Part shown: positions 1-9,208 of the stretch, in pieces
Position numbering within the stretch: the first letter of the stretch is position 1
Layout: every line of letters starts with the position of its first letter
DNA from: Viola odorata
Lineage: Eukaryota > Streptophyta > Magnoliopsida > Malpighiales > Violaceae
Direction: 5' to 3'
Length of the DNA: 64,000 bases
Assembly: GCA_963691705.1 (NCBI GenBank)
Contig: OY829539.1
Location: 15,674,186-15,738,185 of the forward strand
Translations under genes and position numbers: made by a program
Notes under the pieces: generated by a model
Seen by the model: the letters and a program-made list of their open reading frames with translations, nothing else
Databases searched by the model: none
What the model was told of the DNA's origin: nothing

Positions 1-57
1 AAATAATTAGGCTGAATTTCAATTAAACATTTTTCTTTTATTTGACCATCGCAAAAT

Positions 58-196
58 AATTATATCCTCGATATCGAAGTCCAATCACCCCATGTATCCA
101 ATGTCACCCCACACAGTAATATGTTGGCATGAAATCATGCTAACATATTACTATATCAGATGTTGAGTGATTGGTATTCCATACGAAGATATAATT
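58..196. repeat. Imperfect foldback (hairpin), about 139 bp
   Basis: The segment at 58-88 is largely the reverse complement of 167-196; for example CCAATCAC at 81-88 pairs with GTGATTGG at 167-174. An inner hairpin at 115-152 pairs AGTAATATGTT with AACATATTACT almost perfectly. The whole piece would fold into one long interrupted stem. It could be a small foldback MITE, part of the terminal structure of the nearby CACTA remnant, or a small-RNA-type precursor. No target duplication was recognised. Confidence 0.55.
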
Positions 197-249
197 GATG
201 TCTGTATTTAGCCGCGTCTATGTATATAAAGGCATATTATGCGCCTTTC

Positions 250-545
250 GCAAGCGATGTGGTATTTTTCCTAAAACCCATTCTGACGGAATTTTGGTCA
301 GAAAGTCCGTCGGAGAGTAGTTGGGTGAAATTTTAGATTATCAGTGCCAAATTCAAACGACGCCGTTTTAATTCCGAAAATGACGTCGTTTTCTTAGCCA
401 ATACGTCATTATTTTCGTAATCAAAATGATGTCGTTTTGATTAATCAGATTAATTTAAACTTTTTTTATAGTTTCTGACAGACATTCGATCAGAAAACTA
501 TTTTTTTTATAGTTTCTGATGGAAAACTATATATAGAGTATCGTA
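250..545. repeat. CACTA-like subterminal repeat region
   Basis: Short motifs recur in both orientations: TGACGGAATTTTGGTCAGAAA-type words at about 272-305, ACGCCGTTTT and ATGACGTCGTTTT around 360-440, and TTTTTTTATAGTTTCTGA twice between 460 and 520. Dense direct and inverted short repeats of this kind are typical of the subterminal regions of plant CACTA (En/Spm) transposons. The terminal CACTA motif itself was not found, so the class is inferred together with the coding remnant at 740-1290. Confidence 0.35.
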
Positions 546-739
546 ATTATATTTTCATACGTACATGATTAATAACATTAATTATTATTATTTTATATCG
601 AGATTGAACTTTTAAAATTTTGAAATTAAAGAAATAGATTATATATACATACCAAAACTAATTAATTAACCATACTAATTAATAAGGTTCAAAAATATCT
701 TCATATACATTATGACCTCAAAAATCATCCTCTGTATCG

Positions 740-1290
740 TGCCCATTATCTTTAACATTATCGTTACCACCAGGTAGATTTTTGATTGCCTGTTGCCTTT
801 CCCACTCTTCCCGTATCAACATTATCTAGTGAGCCATCTGGGCTGCCATATCAACCTGCATCTGCTGCCTTTGCCACTCCAATCGCAGCTCAATGTCTTC
901 CTGCCATTGACTCCTGCCGTGCATATGCCCTCCTCAACTTGTTCTTTAACCCGACATTCAATCTGCTCTAGTGTTGCCATCCAATTAGAAGTTGAACCCG
1001 ATCCTTTATTTTAGAGAAGAAAGTACACGTCATAGTTGGCATGTGTAAAAACATATTAGTAATTAGGTATGCTTTGTAATTAATAAAAAACACACCTGAA
1101 TATGAATGTTGGCTAGTACCATAAAAACGCGCAACTTGCAAATGGCTACCTAATCTAGGCACCCGATTTTGTATGGGTTTGCCAAATGCTTCCTAGTGCA
1201 AAGCTGGATCAGCAAAAGGCCTGTTTTGAGTAGGTGGGTACTGACTGGCATAATGCTCCCTATACGTTATCTGAAATACACTCAATTAGT
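740..1290 (-). pseudogene. Remnant resembling a plant Ptta/En/Spm-type transposase C-terminus
   Basis: Read on the minus strand in pieces, this encodes a region with the words PIQNRVPRLGSHLQ and ARFYGTSQHSYSG. After a gap follows a Gln/Glu-rich helical segment (for example WQEDIELRLEWQRQQMQVD) and an acidic tail ending GHDTEDDF. The order, a charged RxxGxGS-like segment, a serine-rich stretch and a C-terminal coiled coil, is what I know of the Ptta/En/Spm plant transposase family in CACTA elements. Frames are broken by stops and shifts. Assignment is from recall of the family pattern only; an unrelated coiled-coil ORF is possible. Confidence 0.35.
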
Positions 1291-1343
1291 AAAAAAATGG
1301 GTTAATAATATAATTAATTATGAGAACATTATTGTGAAGACAT

Positions 1344-1967
1344 TGATACGGTCACGGTTCTTTCTAGCAAGCTAGTGGAAAATGGACACCAAGCTGTGTG
1401 CTTTTTGGTGAGAAATCCATGAAAGTTTGCGCTTTCAACAAGGATGTAGTCAAGTTGGGATGGTACGTTCAACACACACGAAGAAGGCACAACAAACAAC
1501 AACAAAACACGAATACGGAAAGAAGCTTAGTCGGATGACTAAGGGTGTTGTTTGGCCTTTTGATGTTGGAAATCACAATAAATGCGCAACACAAATATGA
1601 CTCTAAAATAAGGTGGAAATTTGAATATTTTTCCTTGGCTCAATCCTTAGCCTTTCCAAACCGATTAGGCAAGCACCAAGAGAGCTTATGTTGGAAAAAA
1701 AGGAGGCTTAAGCACTCAACTTGTTTTCAACAAAATATAGACTAAGTTTACAAAATGAAAGGAAAGAGTTATTTATACATGGTCTTGATGTGATACTCTT
1801 CAAAAAGTCCAAAAAGAGCGAAATTGTCCTTTGAGGTCGTAGCTAACGATATATCGTTAGTGGGTTAATGGTATACTGTTACCTTCGGCTACCAAAATGC
1901 TTACTTCCGTGTATCCTTGGGACATTGTCTCCTCCAAAAGCCATAGCTAATGGTATGTCGTTAGCTA
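1344..1967 (-). mobile_element. Element D, 3' LTR, distal part
   Basis: On the minus strand the D LTR begins TGATACAAGC at 12320, just after a purine tract, and ends CCGTATCA at 1344, giving matching TGATAC/GTATCA ends. The LTR would be about 789 bp once the Element 1 insertion (1968-12150 and one copy of AGCTA) is removed. It contains short inverted words (TAACGATATATCGTTA near 1846-1861) and A/T-rich stretches but no coding signal. The sequence left of 1344 is the flank into which D inserted; the other D flank is lost. Confidence 0.7.
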
Positions 1968-2800
1968 TGATACTATCCTAGCCCCGTGGCTAGCCCTAGC
2001 GCACCCACAACACGCACACGCCTTGCGGCTAAGGCCAATCAGACGAATACCTCAAGCCAAGGACGTTGAAAAGCAACTAGTGAGATTATTACAACCTCTA
2101 GACATGGATATGAGGTAGGAGATGCTGCTTGATCAAGCCTTTAGGCGAAGGATGACATGGAAGGTGGCTTGAAGGCTCTTAGTACAAGGTTTGACATCCA
2201 TCTGAGCTAACCCATGGAAGAACGAATTCAATCGAGGATACAAAGTAAATACAAGACCGATTGATGTCTTAGTAAGATTGTGTCTAAATTTCAGATCATT
2301 CAGACGAGTAGATCTCAAGATGGTTCATGGTTACATTTCCGTACACAAGCTGTCAACGCACAGGCAAAATAGGAGACTATGTCTGAGTCAATTTGGTCAT
2401 AACGAAGTCAATTGCTTGCTATCCAATTGGTTTCATAAACTTCAAGATGTTATCAAGCTTGTGTCCAAATTTGAGCCCAAACGCACAAGCCGTTTGAGAG
2501 TTAGGGCGGAGCTACATTATCACGAACAGTGTCCTACTCGCATTGGGAGTCCTAGATGCGTCAGTCAATGTCGTTCGATTTATTTCAGACCTGTTCATCC
2601 TGGACCAGGAAGAGAGGACCCTGCCTACTATTTTCGGATGCTAGCTTTGGTTTGGGATAGGTTTTAGCCCAATTTGACGAGCGGAGGTTGTTAGCAGGGT
2701 CGAACACTCAAGCGAGTTATTTATCTTCCGCATCAAAATCTAGACCTTGAACTAGATCACAAACACGTGCTACGCATCCTATGCACCTAGGATAGTATCA
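1968..2800 (+). repeat. Element 1 5' LTR (internally deleted)
   Basis: It starts TGATACTATCCTAG and ends CTAGGATAGTATCA, a near-perfect terminal inversion. It matches the 3' LTR over both ends but lacks about 500 bp in the middle: after GACGAGCGG near 2684 it jumps to the GTTGTTAGCAGGG block that in the other copy lies near 12037. The full LTR is about 1329 bp and is related to the Element 2 LTR (1325 bp), sharing the words CTAGACATGG and GGATGACATGGAAGGTGGCTT. The deletion probably removed promoter sequence. Open frames within it are chance or LTR-derived and are not annotated as genes. Confidence 0.9.
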
Positions 2801-2802
2801 CT

Positions 2803-2820
2803 TGGTAGCGGAGCAAAGGT
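2803..2820 (+). other. Element 1 primer binding site
   Basis: Two bases after the LTR lies TGGTAGCGGAGC. It resembles the plant initiator-Met tRNA complement TGGTATCAGAGC at 10 of 12 positions. The same word follows the 5' LTR of Element 2. Confidence 0.7.
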
Positions 2821-3627
2821 GTTCAAGTTTGGTAAGGTATCCTTTTACGTTTTAAGTTTTCCTTATAAGATTGGTTCTTTTTATATCCATCCTAAAACCA
2901 ATCTCTTGCGTGCTTGTGTTAGTTGCATTGTGTGTCGAGTCGATCTAGGGTTCTAGATCAAGTTTTGTCTTTCTGTGCGTTCCCAAGAAAATCATCGTGC
3001 GATTTGTTGTGTCATTAATCTAGGTTATTTTCTGTCAAAAAAGAGTCATAAAAGTCCAAAGTGTCATTAATCTAGTTGTGTTCAAAGAGTCAAAAAAAAA
3101 TTTAAAAACAAAAATCAAAAACAGAAAAGAAACAAAATACTAAATATTAATACTAAATATTTTACTGCAAAAATAATCATTCAATTTGGTGGTCGGATTC
3201 AAAAGATATCAAAGATACAAAATCGCAAACCCTAAAGCGGACACATACACATCATTCATGGTTTTGTGAATTATTTGAGTAATTCGAGTCAACTTGAACT
3301 TTTCTTTGATTTTGCCTATATAATCTCTTCTACTCCAACCCAACAACTATTTGATTGATTGTTCATTGTAATTAAATCATTTGTTGTGCATCTAAAATTC
3401 TTTCGAAGCTAGTTTTCTTTGTGTGTCATCTTCGAAGCTCTTCTACAAATTCTCGAGACTGTCTATAATGGTTTGAGTGCAAGGACAATTGAGAAATATT
3501 ACCAAGACAGAGTGAGTGAATTTTGTGAGATTATTAGAGAGATTAAATACGAGAGTAAACATGTGAGGGAGTGCTAGATTTTAGGACTATTTTACGTTTT
3601 TTTTTCTAGTGTTATGAAATTTTAGGA
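2821..3627 (+). other. Element 1 untranslated leader
   Basis: AT-rich sequence with no supported reading frame. It contains a diverged duplication of the phrase AAAGTGTCATTAATCTAG (around 3012-3030 and 3058-3076). In LTR elements this position is the leader between primer site and gag. Confidence 0.55.
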
Positions 3628-4107
3628 ATGACAAGAGGATTAGAGAAAGGATCGGAAGGAAGTTCGACAAGCAAAATCCTCAAGATGCTCCACATCCTCA
3701 ATACAAAGTTTGATGCTATAGACGATTAGAGGACTAAGACCGAGACACTTAGAGAAAGAGTGTCGAATTAGCGTTTGGTCTAAAATGCTAATATTAGAGG
3801 TGCCTCAAGCTCTCCCGCATTTGGTATGCCACGACTAGATAATAAAAATAAGAGTTCACTTGATGATCTAGTCGAGAGAGATAAAGGCAGAGAAGAGGTG
3901 GTACCGTGGCATACATGTGAGCAAAGGGTTGCCGAGGTGAACCCTAGGCGAGCCCCACAATGCGAGACCCTAATACGCGCCAAGGACGACCCCAACACAT
4001 GTGTTGGCAAGAGATGTTACGTCTTCAACTCATGTGCGAACGCAAAATATTTTATCCCATACATGCACAGGCTGAGGGCAGACTTTGATTCAATGTGCCA
4101 ACAATAA
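3628..4107 (+). pseudogene. Element 1 gag-like N-terminal remnant
   Basis: An ATG at 3628 opens a short frame beginning MTRGLEKGSEGSS. It is interrupted by several stops (the first near 3727) and is then open from 3826 to 4107. The product is hydrophilic and rich in Lys, Arg and Asp. Position after the leader and charge suggest a Gag start, but the capsid motifs seen in D at 13549-14101 are absent. No function should be assumed. Confidence 0.4.
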
Positions 4108-4255
4108 GACTAATTCCGAGCGTTTGTCTATTCTCTTGAAGAAGCTCAAATATAAGGCAGACCATGGGATGAAGACGTGTATTCAAGTTGAAGATGCTAA
4201 GACTACTCATCCATAACATGTTCTTAGCAACAATGATGAGACTAAGGGGATTCAG

Positions 4256-5845
4256 TTGGCTGCCCCTAGTAGTAGTGTTGCGAGTGTACAAGGTGAGATA
4301 GTAGCAATTGATGATGGACATGTGACAATGTTATCCGAGAATGTTAAGGCGCTTGTTGAGCACGATGTGAATATACAAGAAAAAGCTTTTGCCAAATTTG
4401 AGAGTACTAAAAATATTGAGAGCAAAAGAGGAGAGTTGAGTGAAAAGAAAGAGGGAATAAGAGAGCAAAACAACCCCCATGAAAAGAGTGAGCATGGGAA
4501 AAGAGATGAAAAGAAAAACAACCCCTATGAAAAGAACGAGCATGGGATAAGAGATGTGAGTCAAAACAACCCGCATGAAAATAAAGAGCATGCATTAGTT
4601 AGCATAAATACAAAAGGAGAGAATAAAAATTCCATAGGGAAACAAGTGAGGAAAGCACTTTGTGTGCAAAAATTTAGTTTTGGCGCAAGCCACAAAAAAC
4701 TCTTGGATTTTTGGGCATTGCGCCTTGGTTGTCCTAGCCCTAACCCATTTATCTTCTCTTCTATTGTTGTTTATTCTCATGGGAAGGGAAAGAGAATGTT
4801 CTTGGCAGAAGAGAAGGTCCATTCCTTGCTGCCAAGAGAACTTAAGAAGAGCCAATCATCCATAGTGCCTAGTTCGGATAATCCTAGTCGCAACCGTATG
4901 GTATGCCTTCACTTTCTTAGGTTTGATTTTTGTGACTATATGAACATCATTAATTTTAATGGTACTGATGTTAAAATTAATTTAATTAATAATGATTATA
5001 TACAAGAGCCAAAGGACAAGTTACATGCCTTTGAAAATTACTTGCAAAAGCGCAAGCGGTTTATTGTGTTAGCTAGGTCGAAAGATGTGTACACCCGTTT
5101 CCCTAACACAAATTTATTTAAATCATCACATGAATTTATTTTATATAATCATTCTTCCATGTGTGAAATTTATGATAAAATTGTGGGTAAGTCGACAAGA
5201 CTTGAGGGAAGTCTATTCAAGCAAAATAACTTATATAGGTCGCATAACCTTTTGCGAAATTTTGATGAGCTTGATGTGTTTGATGGCTTGATACATCATA
5301 GGGGTAAATCTATTACTAACATATTCTTTAAGGATGTTATAGTTTCACATGTTTTTCCTTGGAGTATTGTTAGTAATCATAAGGAAGAGTCACTTAGCGA
5401 CTCACGAATGGAATTGTGGAGGAGGCGAAGTACGGAGATGCTAATTGAGACATCCTGTCAACCACAATTCGGAGTTTCAAGCAAAGTGGATCAATGGACA
5501 TTCGAGTCCTCATGTCATGTTTCAGTTTGTAAGTATGAATTCATATGGAAGGAATGCTTTCAATTTATTTTATTTACATACCACCTATTTGCGCATGCTA
5601 TTACGTTTGGTGTGTTGTTGGAACTCATGTGTGATATTATTCTTATGACATTATTCAGTTTAATGTTGCTGCCTTTGAGTGTGTTGTTTAGTATAAGTGG
5701 TAGCAAAGGGATCGAAGTAATGCGGATAGCCCATGAACATGCCAAACGCTATGGTGCGCGCTTGAGTGTCAAGATGGAAACTTTTAGAAACCATGGAAGG
5801 ATGAGCGAATCCTTCAAGATAGGAGCTTGGTTTTGGCAGTGCTAA
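4256..5845 (+). CDS. Unidentified 529-codon ORF in Element 1
   Basis: This is a single uninterrupted frame of about 529 residues, the only long one in Element 1. The first codons follow a stop rather than a confirmed start. Residues 70-130 hold an imperfect tandem repeat of a HEKSEHG-type unit (NNPHEKSEHG, NNPYEKNEHG, NNPHENKEH). The same kind of linker occurs in Element 2 at about 9500 and in D at 12383-12586, where it lies after the protease. The rest has no motif I know: a Lys/Arg-rich middle and a hydrophobic stretch near residues 420-475 that could span a membrane. It may be an expressed protein of the non-autonomous family, or a frame open by chance in remodelled polyprotein sequence. 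Confidence 0.4.
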   Translation: MAAPSSSVASVQGEIVAIDDGHVTMLSENVKALVEHDVNIQEKAFAKFESTKNIESKRGELSEKKEGIREQNNPHEKSEHGKRDEKKNNPYEKNEHGIRDVSQNNPHENKEHALVSINTKGENKNSIGKQVRKALCVQKFSFGASHKKLLDFWALRLGCPSPNPFIFSSIVVYSHGKGKRMFLAEEKVHSLLPRELKKSQSSIVPSSDNPSRNRMVCLHFLRFDFCDYMNIINFNGTDVKINLINNDYIQEPKDKLHAFENYLQKRKRFIVLARSKDVYTRFPNTNLFKSSHEFILYNHSSMCEIYDKIVGKSTRLEGSLFKQNNLYRSHNLLRNFDELDVFDGLIHHRGKSITNIFFKDVIVSHVFPWSIVSNHKEESLSDSRMELWRRRSTEMLIETSCQPQFGVSSKVDQWTFESSCHVSVCKYEFIWKECFQFILFTYHLFAHAITFGVLLELMCDIILMTLFSLMLLPLSVLFSISGSKGIEVMRIAHEHAKRYGARLSVKMETFRNHGRMSESFKIGAWFWQC

Positions 5846-6050
5846 TGCCAAAAATGGTTCCCAAATCAAGTTCGAGTAAAGATGATCGCTTGGGGAAATG
5901 ATCTTACCCAATGCATTGTCCTATTCAAAGACATTGCTGCCAAGTTGAATTTGTGAGGTTGGTATGGTTCACTTTATGCTTATTTTGATGTTACTAACTT
6001 AAGGTATTGTGATGCAGGTTTAGATATGGATTCGAGGGTGAATCCTTTCT

Positions 6051-6063
6051 AAGGGGAAGCGAA
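6051..6063 (+). other. Element 1 polypurine tract
   Basis: AAGGGGAAGCGAA lies directly before the 3' LTR start TGATACG at 6064. It is preceded by GATTCGAGGGTGAATCC, the coding tail phrase also seen before the 3' LTRs of Element 2 and D. Confidence 0.8.
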
Positions 6064-6872
6064 TGATACGATCCTAGCCCCGTGGCTAGCCCTAGCACAC
6101 GCACAACACGCACACGCCTTGCGGCCAAGGCCAATCAGACAAATACTTTGAGCCAAGGACGTTGAAAAGTAGCTAGTGAGGTTATTACAACCTCTAGACA
6201 TGGATATGAGGCAGGATACGCTGCTTGATCAAGCCTTTAGGCGAAGGATGACATGGAAGGTGGCTTGGAGGCTCTTAGCCCAAGGTTTGACATCCATCCG
6301 AGCCAACCCATGGAAGAACGACTTCAATCGAGGATACAAAATAAATACAATACCAATTGATGTAATAGAAAGATCGTGTCTAAATTTTAGAGCATTCAGA
6401 CTAGTAGATCTCAAGATGGTTTATGGTGACATTTCCATACACAAGTTGTCAACGCACATGCGTAACAGGCGACTGTGTCTGAGTTAATTCAGTCATAACG
6501 AAGTCAATTGCTTGTGATCCAATTGGTTTCACAAACTTCAAGATGTTATCAAGCTTTTGTCCAAATTTGAGCCCAAACACACAAGCCGTTTGAGACTTAG
6601 GGGAGAGCTACATTATCACGGACAGTGTCCTACTCGCATTGGGAGTCCTAGACACATTAGTCAATGTCGTTCGATTTATTTCTGACCTATTCATTATAGA
6701 CTAGGAATAGAGGACCCTGTCTACTATTTTCGGATGCTAGCTTTTGTTTGGTATAGGTTTCAGCCCAATTGGACGAGCAGATGGAAAGTTAGCATGGGTC
6801 GATATTTTGTTGTGCAGTGTGAACGCGCAACAGCCCGTGACTTGGAGATTGCGGCCCAACTTGAAGCCCAGC
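6064..6872 (+). repeat. Element 1 3' LTR, first part
   Basis: It begins TGATACGATCCTAGCCCC and parallels the 5' LTR from 1968 onward. It is cut at 6872 by Element 2; the last five bases, CCAGC, are the duplicated target. Confidence 0.9.
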
Positions 6873-8197
6873 TGATATGATCCTAGCCACGAGGCTAACC
6901 CTAGTGCGCACCCAACGCGCACACGCCTTGCGACCAAGGCCAATCAACCCAAAGCGTTGAGCCCAAGACGTTCCAAAGCTTCAAGAGAGGTTACAACAAC
7001 CTCTAGACATGGAAACTAGGCAAGGATCATTGCTGGATCAAGTCCTTAGACAAAGGATGACATGGAAGGTGGCTTGGAGGCTCTTAGGGCAAGACTTTGC
7101 ATCCGACCAAGCCATGACATGGAAGAGAGGCTTCAATCAAAGATCCAACACATATACAAGACCTATTGGGATCTTAGGAAGTCTGTGTCCAAGTTTCAGA
7201 GCATTTGGACGAGTAGATATCAAGAAGGTTCGAGATGACAATCAAGCATGCAAGTGTCCTAAGCGCAAATGTGACGGACAACTTCGTCGAACCATATCTC
7301 GCTCATCATAAGTCAGACTCGTGAAATCTATATCAATTATGAAACCTCAGGATGTCTTCTTCATTGTGTCAAAATTTCAGGTCAAACGGACAAGCCGTTT
7401 GTTTGTTATCGGTCGAGACATTTTCTCTGACAGTAATCGTACGCGAATGAGGACTTCAAAACGCGTCCATCAACGCCAACGACCATTCTTCGGACCAGTC
7501 AGGCCCGGACCAGGAAGAGGAGCACCCTCCTACTATTTTTGGGTCTTAGCTATCAAATGGGACAAGTTTCAGCCCGTTTGGACTAGCCGTTTGAAATATA
7601 GACCTATGAGACATTTTGGCGCGCAGTGTGAACGCGAGCAGCCCGCGACTTGGAGAATTCGGCCCAAACCTTGGCCTGATGATACGAATGCTTCTAGGAA
7701 GTTCTAGAAGGCTTTATTTGTATTTATTAATTAGTTTTTAAAGTTATTAGACTAGTAGAAGTTCTATTTCGAAGTTACTTAGGAGTTCTAGTTAAAATAG
7801 GTTTTCTAGTCTTAGTTAAACTTGTATTGTTTATGCCTATTTAAAGGCAGGCGCTTGGCTTAATAAAATAAGATCTTTTTTTGCCAAAAACCCTGAGTTA
7901 AATTGATCTCAACATTGTTCAAGTCTTGAACCTTGAATCCTTTGAGTCCGAACACTCGAAGAATAACTCAAGTAAATCGAAAGTTCATTCTATTTGTTCG
8001 CCTATCTAGGTTGCTAACCTCACCAAGGGTTAGAGGGTTAGAAGTTCGAGCAAGATCCTTGATTACGTAGCTGGGTTGGTTGGATAATCACGTCCAATAG
8101 GGTCAGCGCAAGGTTGAGTTATTAGTCCGCACGAAATCCACACTTGAACAACGATCGCATAAGGAGAAACGATTCAAGCCTAGCGAGGATCGTATCA
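6873..8197 (+). repeat. Element 2 5' LTR
   Basis: It starts TGATATGATCCTAGCC and ends GAGGATCGTATCA. AT-rich sequence near 7690-7880, including TTATTTGTATTTATTAATTAG and AATAAAATAAG, is a reasonable place for promoter and poly(A) signals. Open frames at 7009-7311 and 7321-7707 recur unchanged in the other LTR and are not supported as genes. Confidence 0.95.
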
Positions 8198-8199
8198 GT

Positions 8200-8217
8200 T
8201 GGTAGCGGAGCGAAGGC
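8200..8217 (+). other. Element 2 primer binding site
   Basis: TGGTAGCGGAGC follows the 5' LTR after GT. It is identical over 12 bases to the site of Element 1 and resembles the initiator-Met tRNA complement. Confidence 0.75.
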
Positions 8218-8917
8218 CGTTCAAGTTTGGTTAGTTATTTATTTAAATTCTGTTTTCGTTAAATTCTTGTGTCGATTTACTCTAGTCCAGAGTCAATCAC
8301 CCTTCACCCATTTAGTTATTTTCGTTTTTAGTTGAGTCGGTTTAGAAATCAATTTTCTAAATCAAGTTTTCCTTTGCGTTTGTGTTTTTATTTCGACAAA
8401 TCTGGTCCGATTTGTTTGTCTTATGTCTACCAAATACAGTCACAAAATAGTCCCCCAAAGTGTCAAAATAGAGTCACAAAAATCAGTCCCCTAAAGTGTC
8501 ATCAAAGTGTCACCAAAAACAGTCCACCAAAAGTGTCAGTGTCAAAATCGTATTTCAATACATACTTATTGAAGTCAGATTTCAGTGAAAGAGAGTCCGT
8601 TGGAAATCTGTGTCTGTTAGGAATCTGAATCAAAAAGAATCAAGTGATTCGGACACCGGAGTCAAAAGTTACAGCCAAAGTCCCAAGACGTGTTCCTTTA
8701 GTCGTTGTTTCTTAGAGTCAGAAAATTCTGGAACCGAAACACAAAATCAATATATAGGAGGCCAGTCCAGAAAACTCTGAAATTTTTACACAACATACTT
8801 GGAGCTGTTACGGATCTATTGCAAAAAGAATCGCGCAATTCGGAGATCAGACGTGGAAGATATTGATTTTACAAGTTGCAGACACAAGCTGTGACCGAAA
8901 AACGCAATTTTTAAGTC

Positions 8918-9208
8918 ATGTCAATATCATCTATGGAGAGAGCGAGGTATGAGGCAGTGGACAGGAGGAGAAGGGGCCAACATGAGTTTGATATGTCTAG
9001 CCCAAGACATGAGCCAAGGATACACAAGCGTGAGACATCATGGCACGCAAGCGAGCAAGGGCATGCACTACCATGGTTCAAAGATAGAGCAGAACGCAAG
9101 CCCTATTGGCATGCAGACAGATTGGAACGCGAACCACCTTGGCATAGACCTGAACGCCAGTCACAAAGTGAGAGTTTGTATAAGGAGGTTGCGCATGAGA
9201 GAGCCTGA
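8918..9208 (+). pseudogene. Element 2 Gag-like N-terminal frame
   Basis: This 96-codon frame begins MSISSMERARYEAVDRRR. It is very rich in Arg, Glu, His and Trp, with recurring Trp-His or Pro-Trp pairs (TSWHA, LPWF, PYWHA, PPWHRP), a low-complexity pattern seen at the start of some plant Gag proteins. It overlaps the longer frame at 8949 in a different phase. A frameshift near 9200 may have separated one original protein into the two frames. Confidence 0.4.

Noticed and set aside
2278..2667. 129-codon ORF as a gene
   Set aside because: It lies within the Element 1 5' LTR and is not preserved in the 3' LTR copy.
4256..5845. Host gene inserted in Element 1
   Set aside because: It lies between primer site and polypurine tract and carries the element-family linker repeat, so it belongs to the retrotransposon.
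7009..7707. Two ORFs of 100 and 128 codons as genes
   Set aside because: They lie wholly within the Element 2 LTR and recur in the other LTR; no start context, domain or independent conservation supports them.
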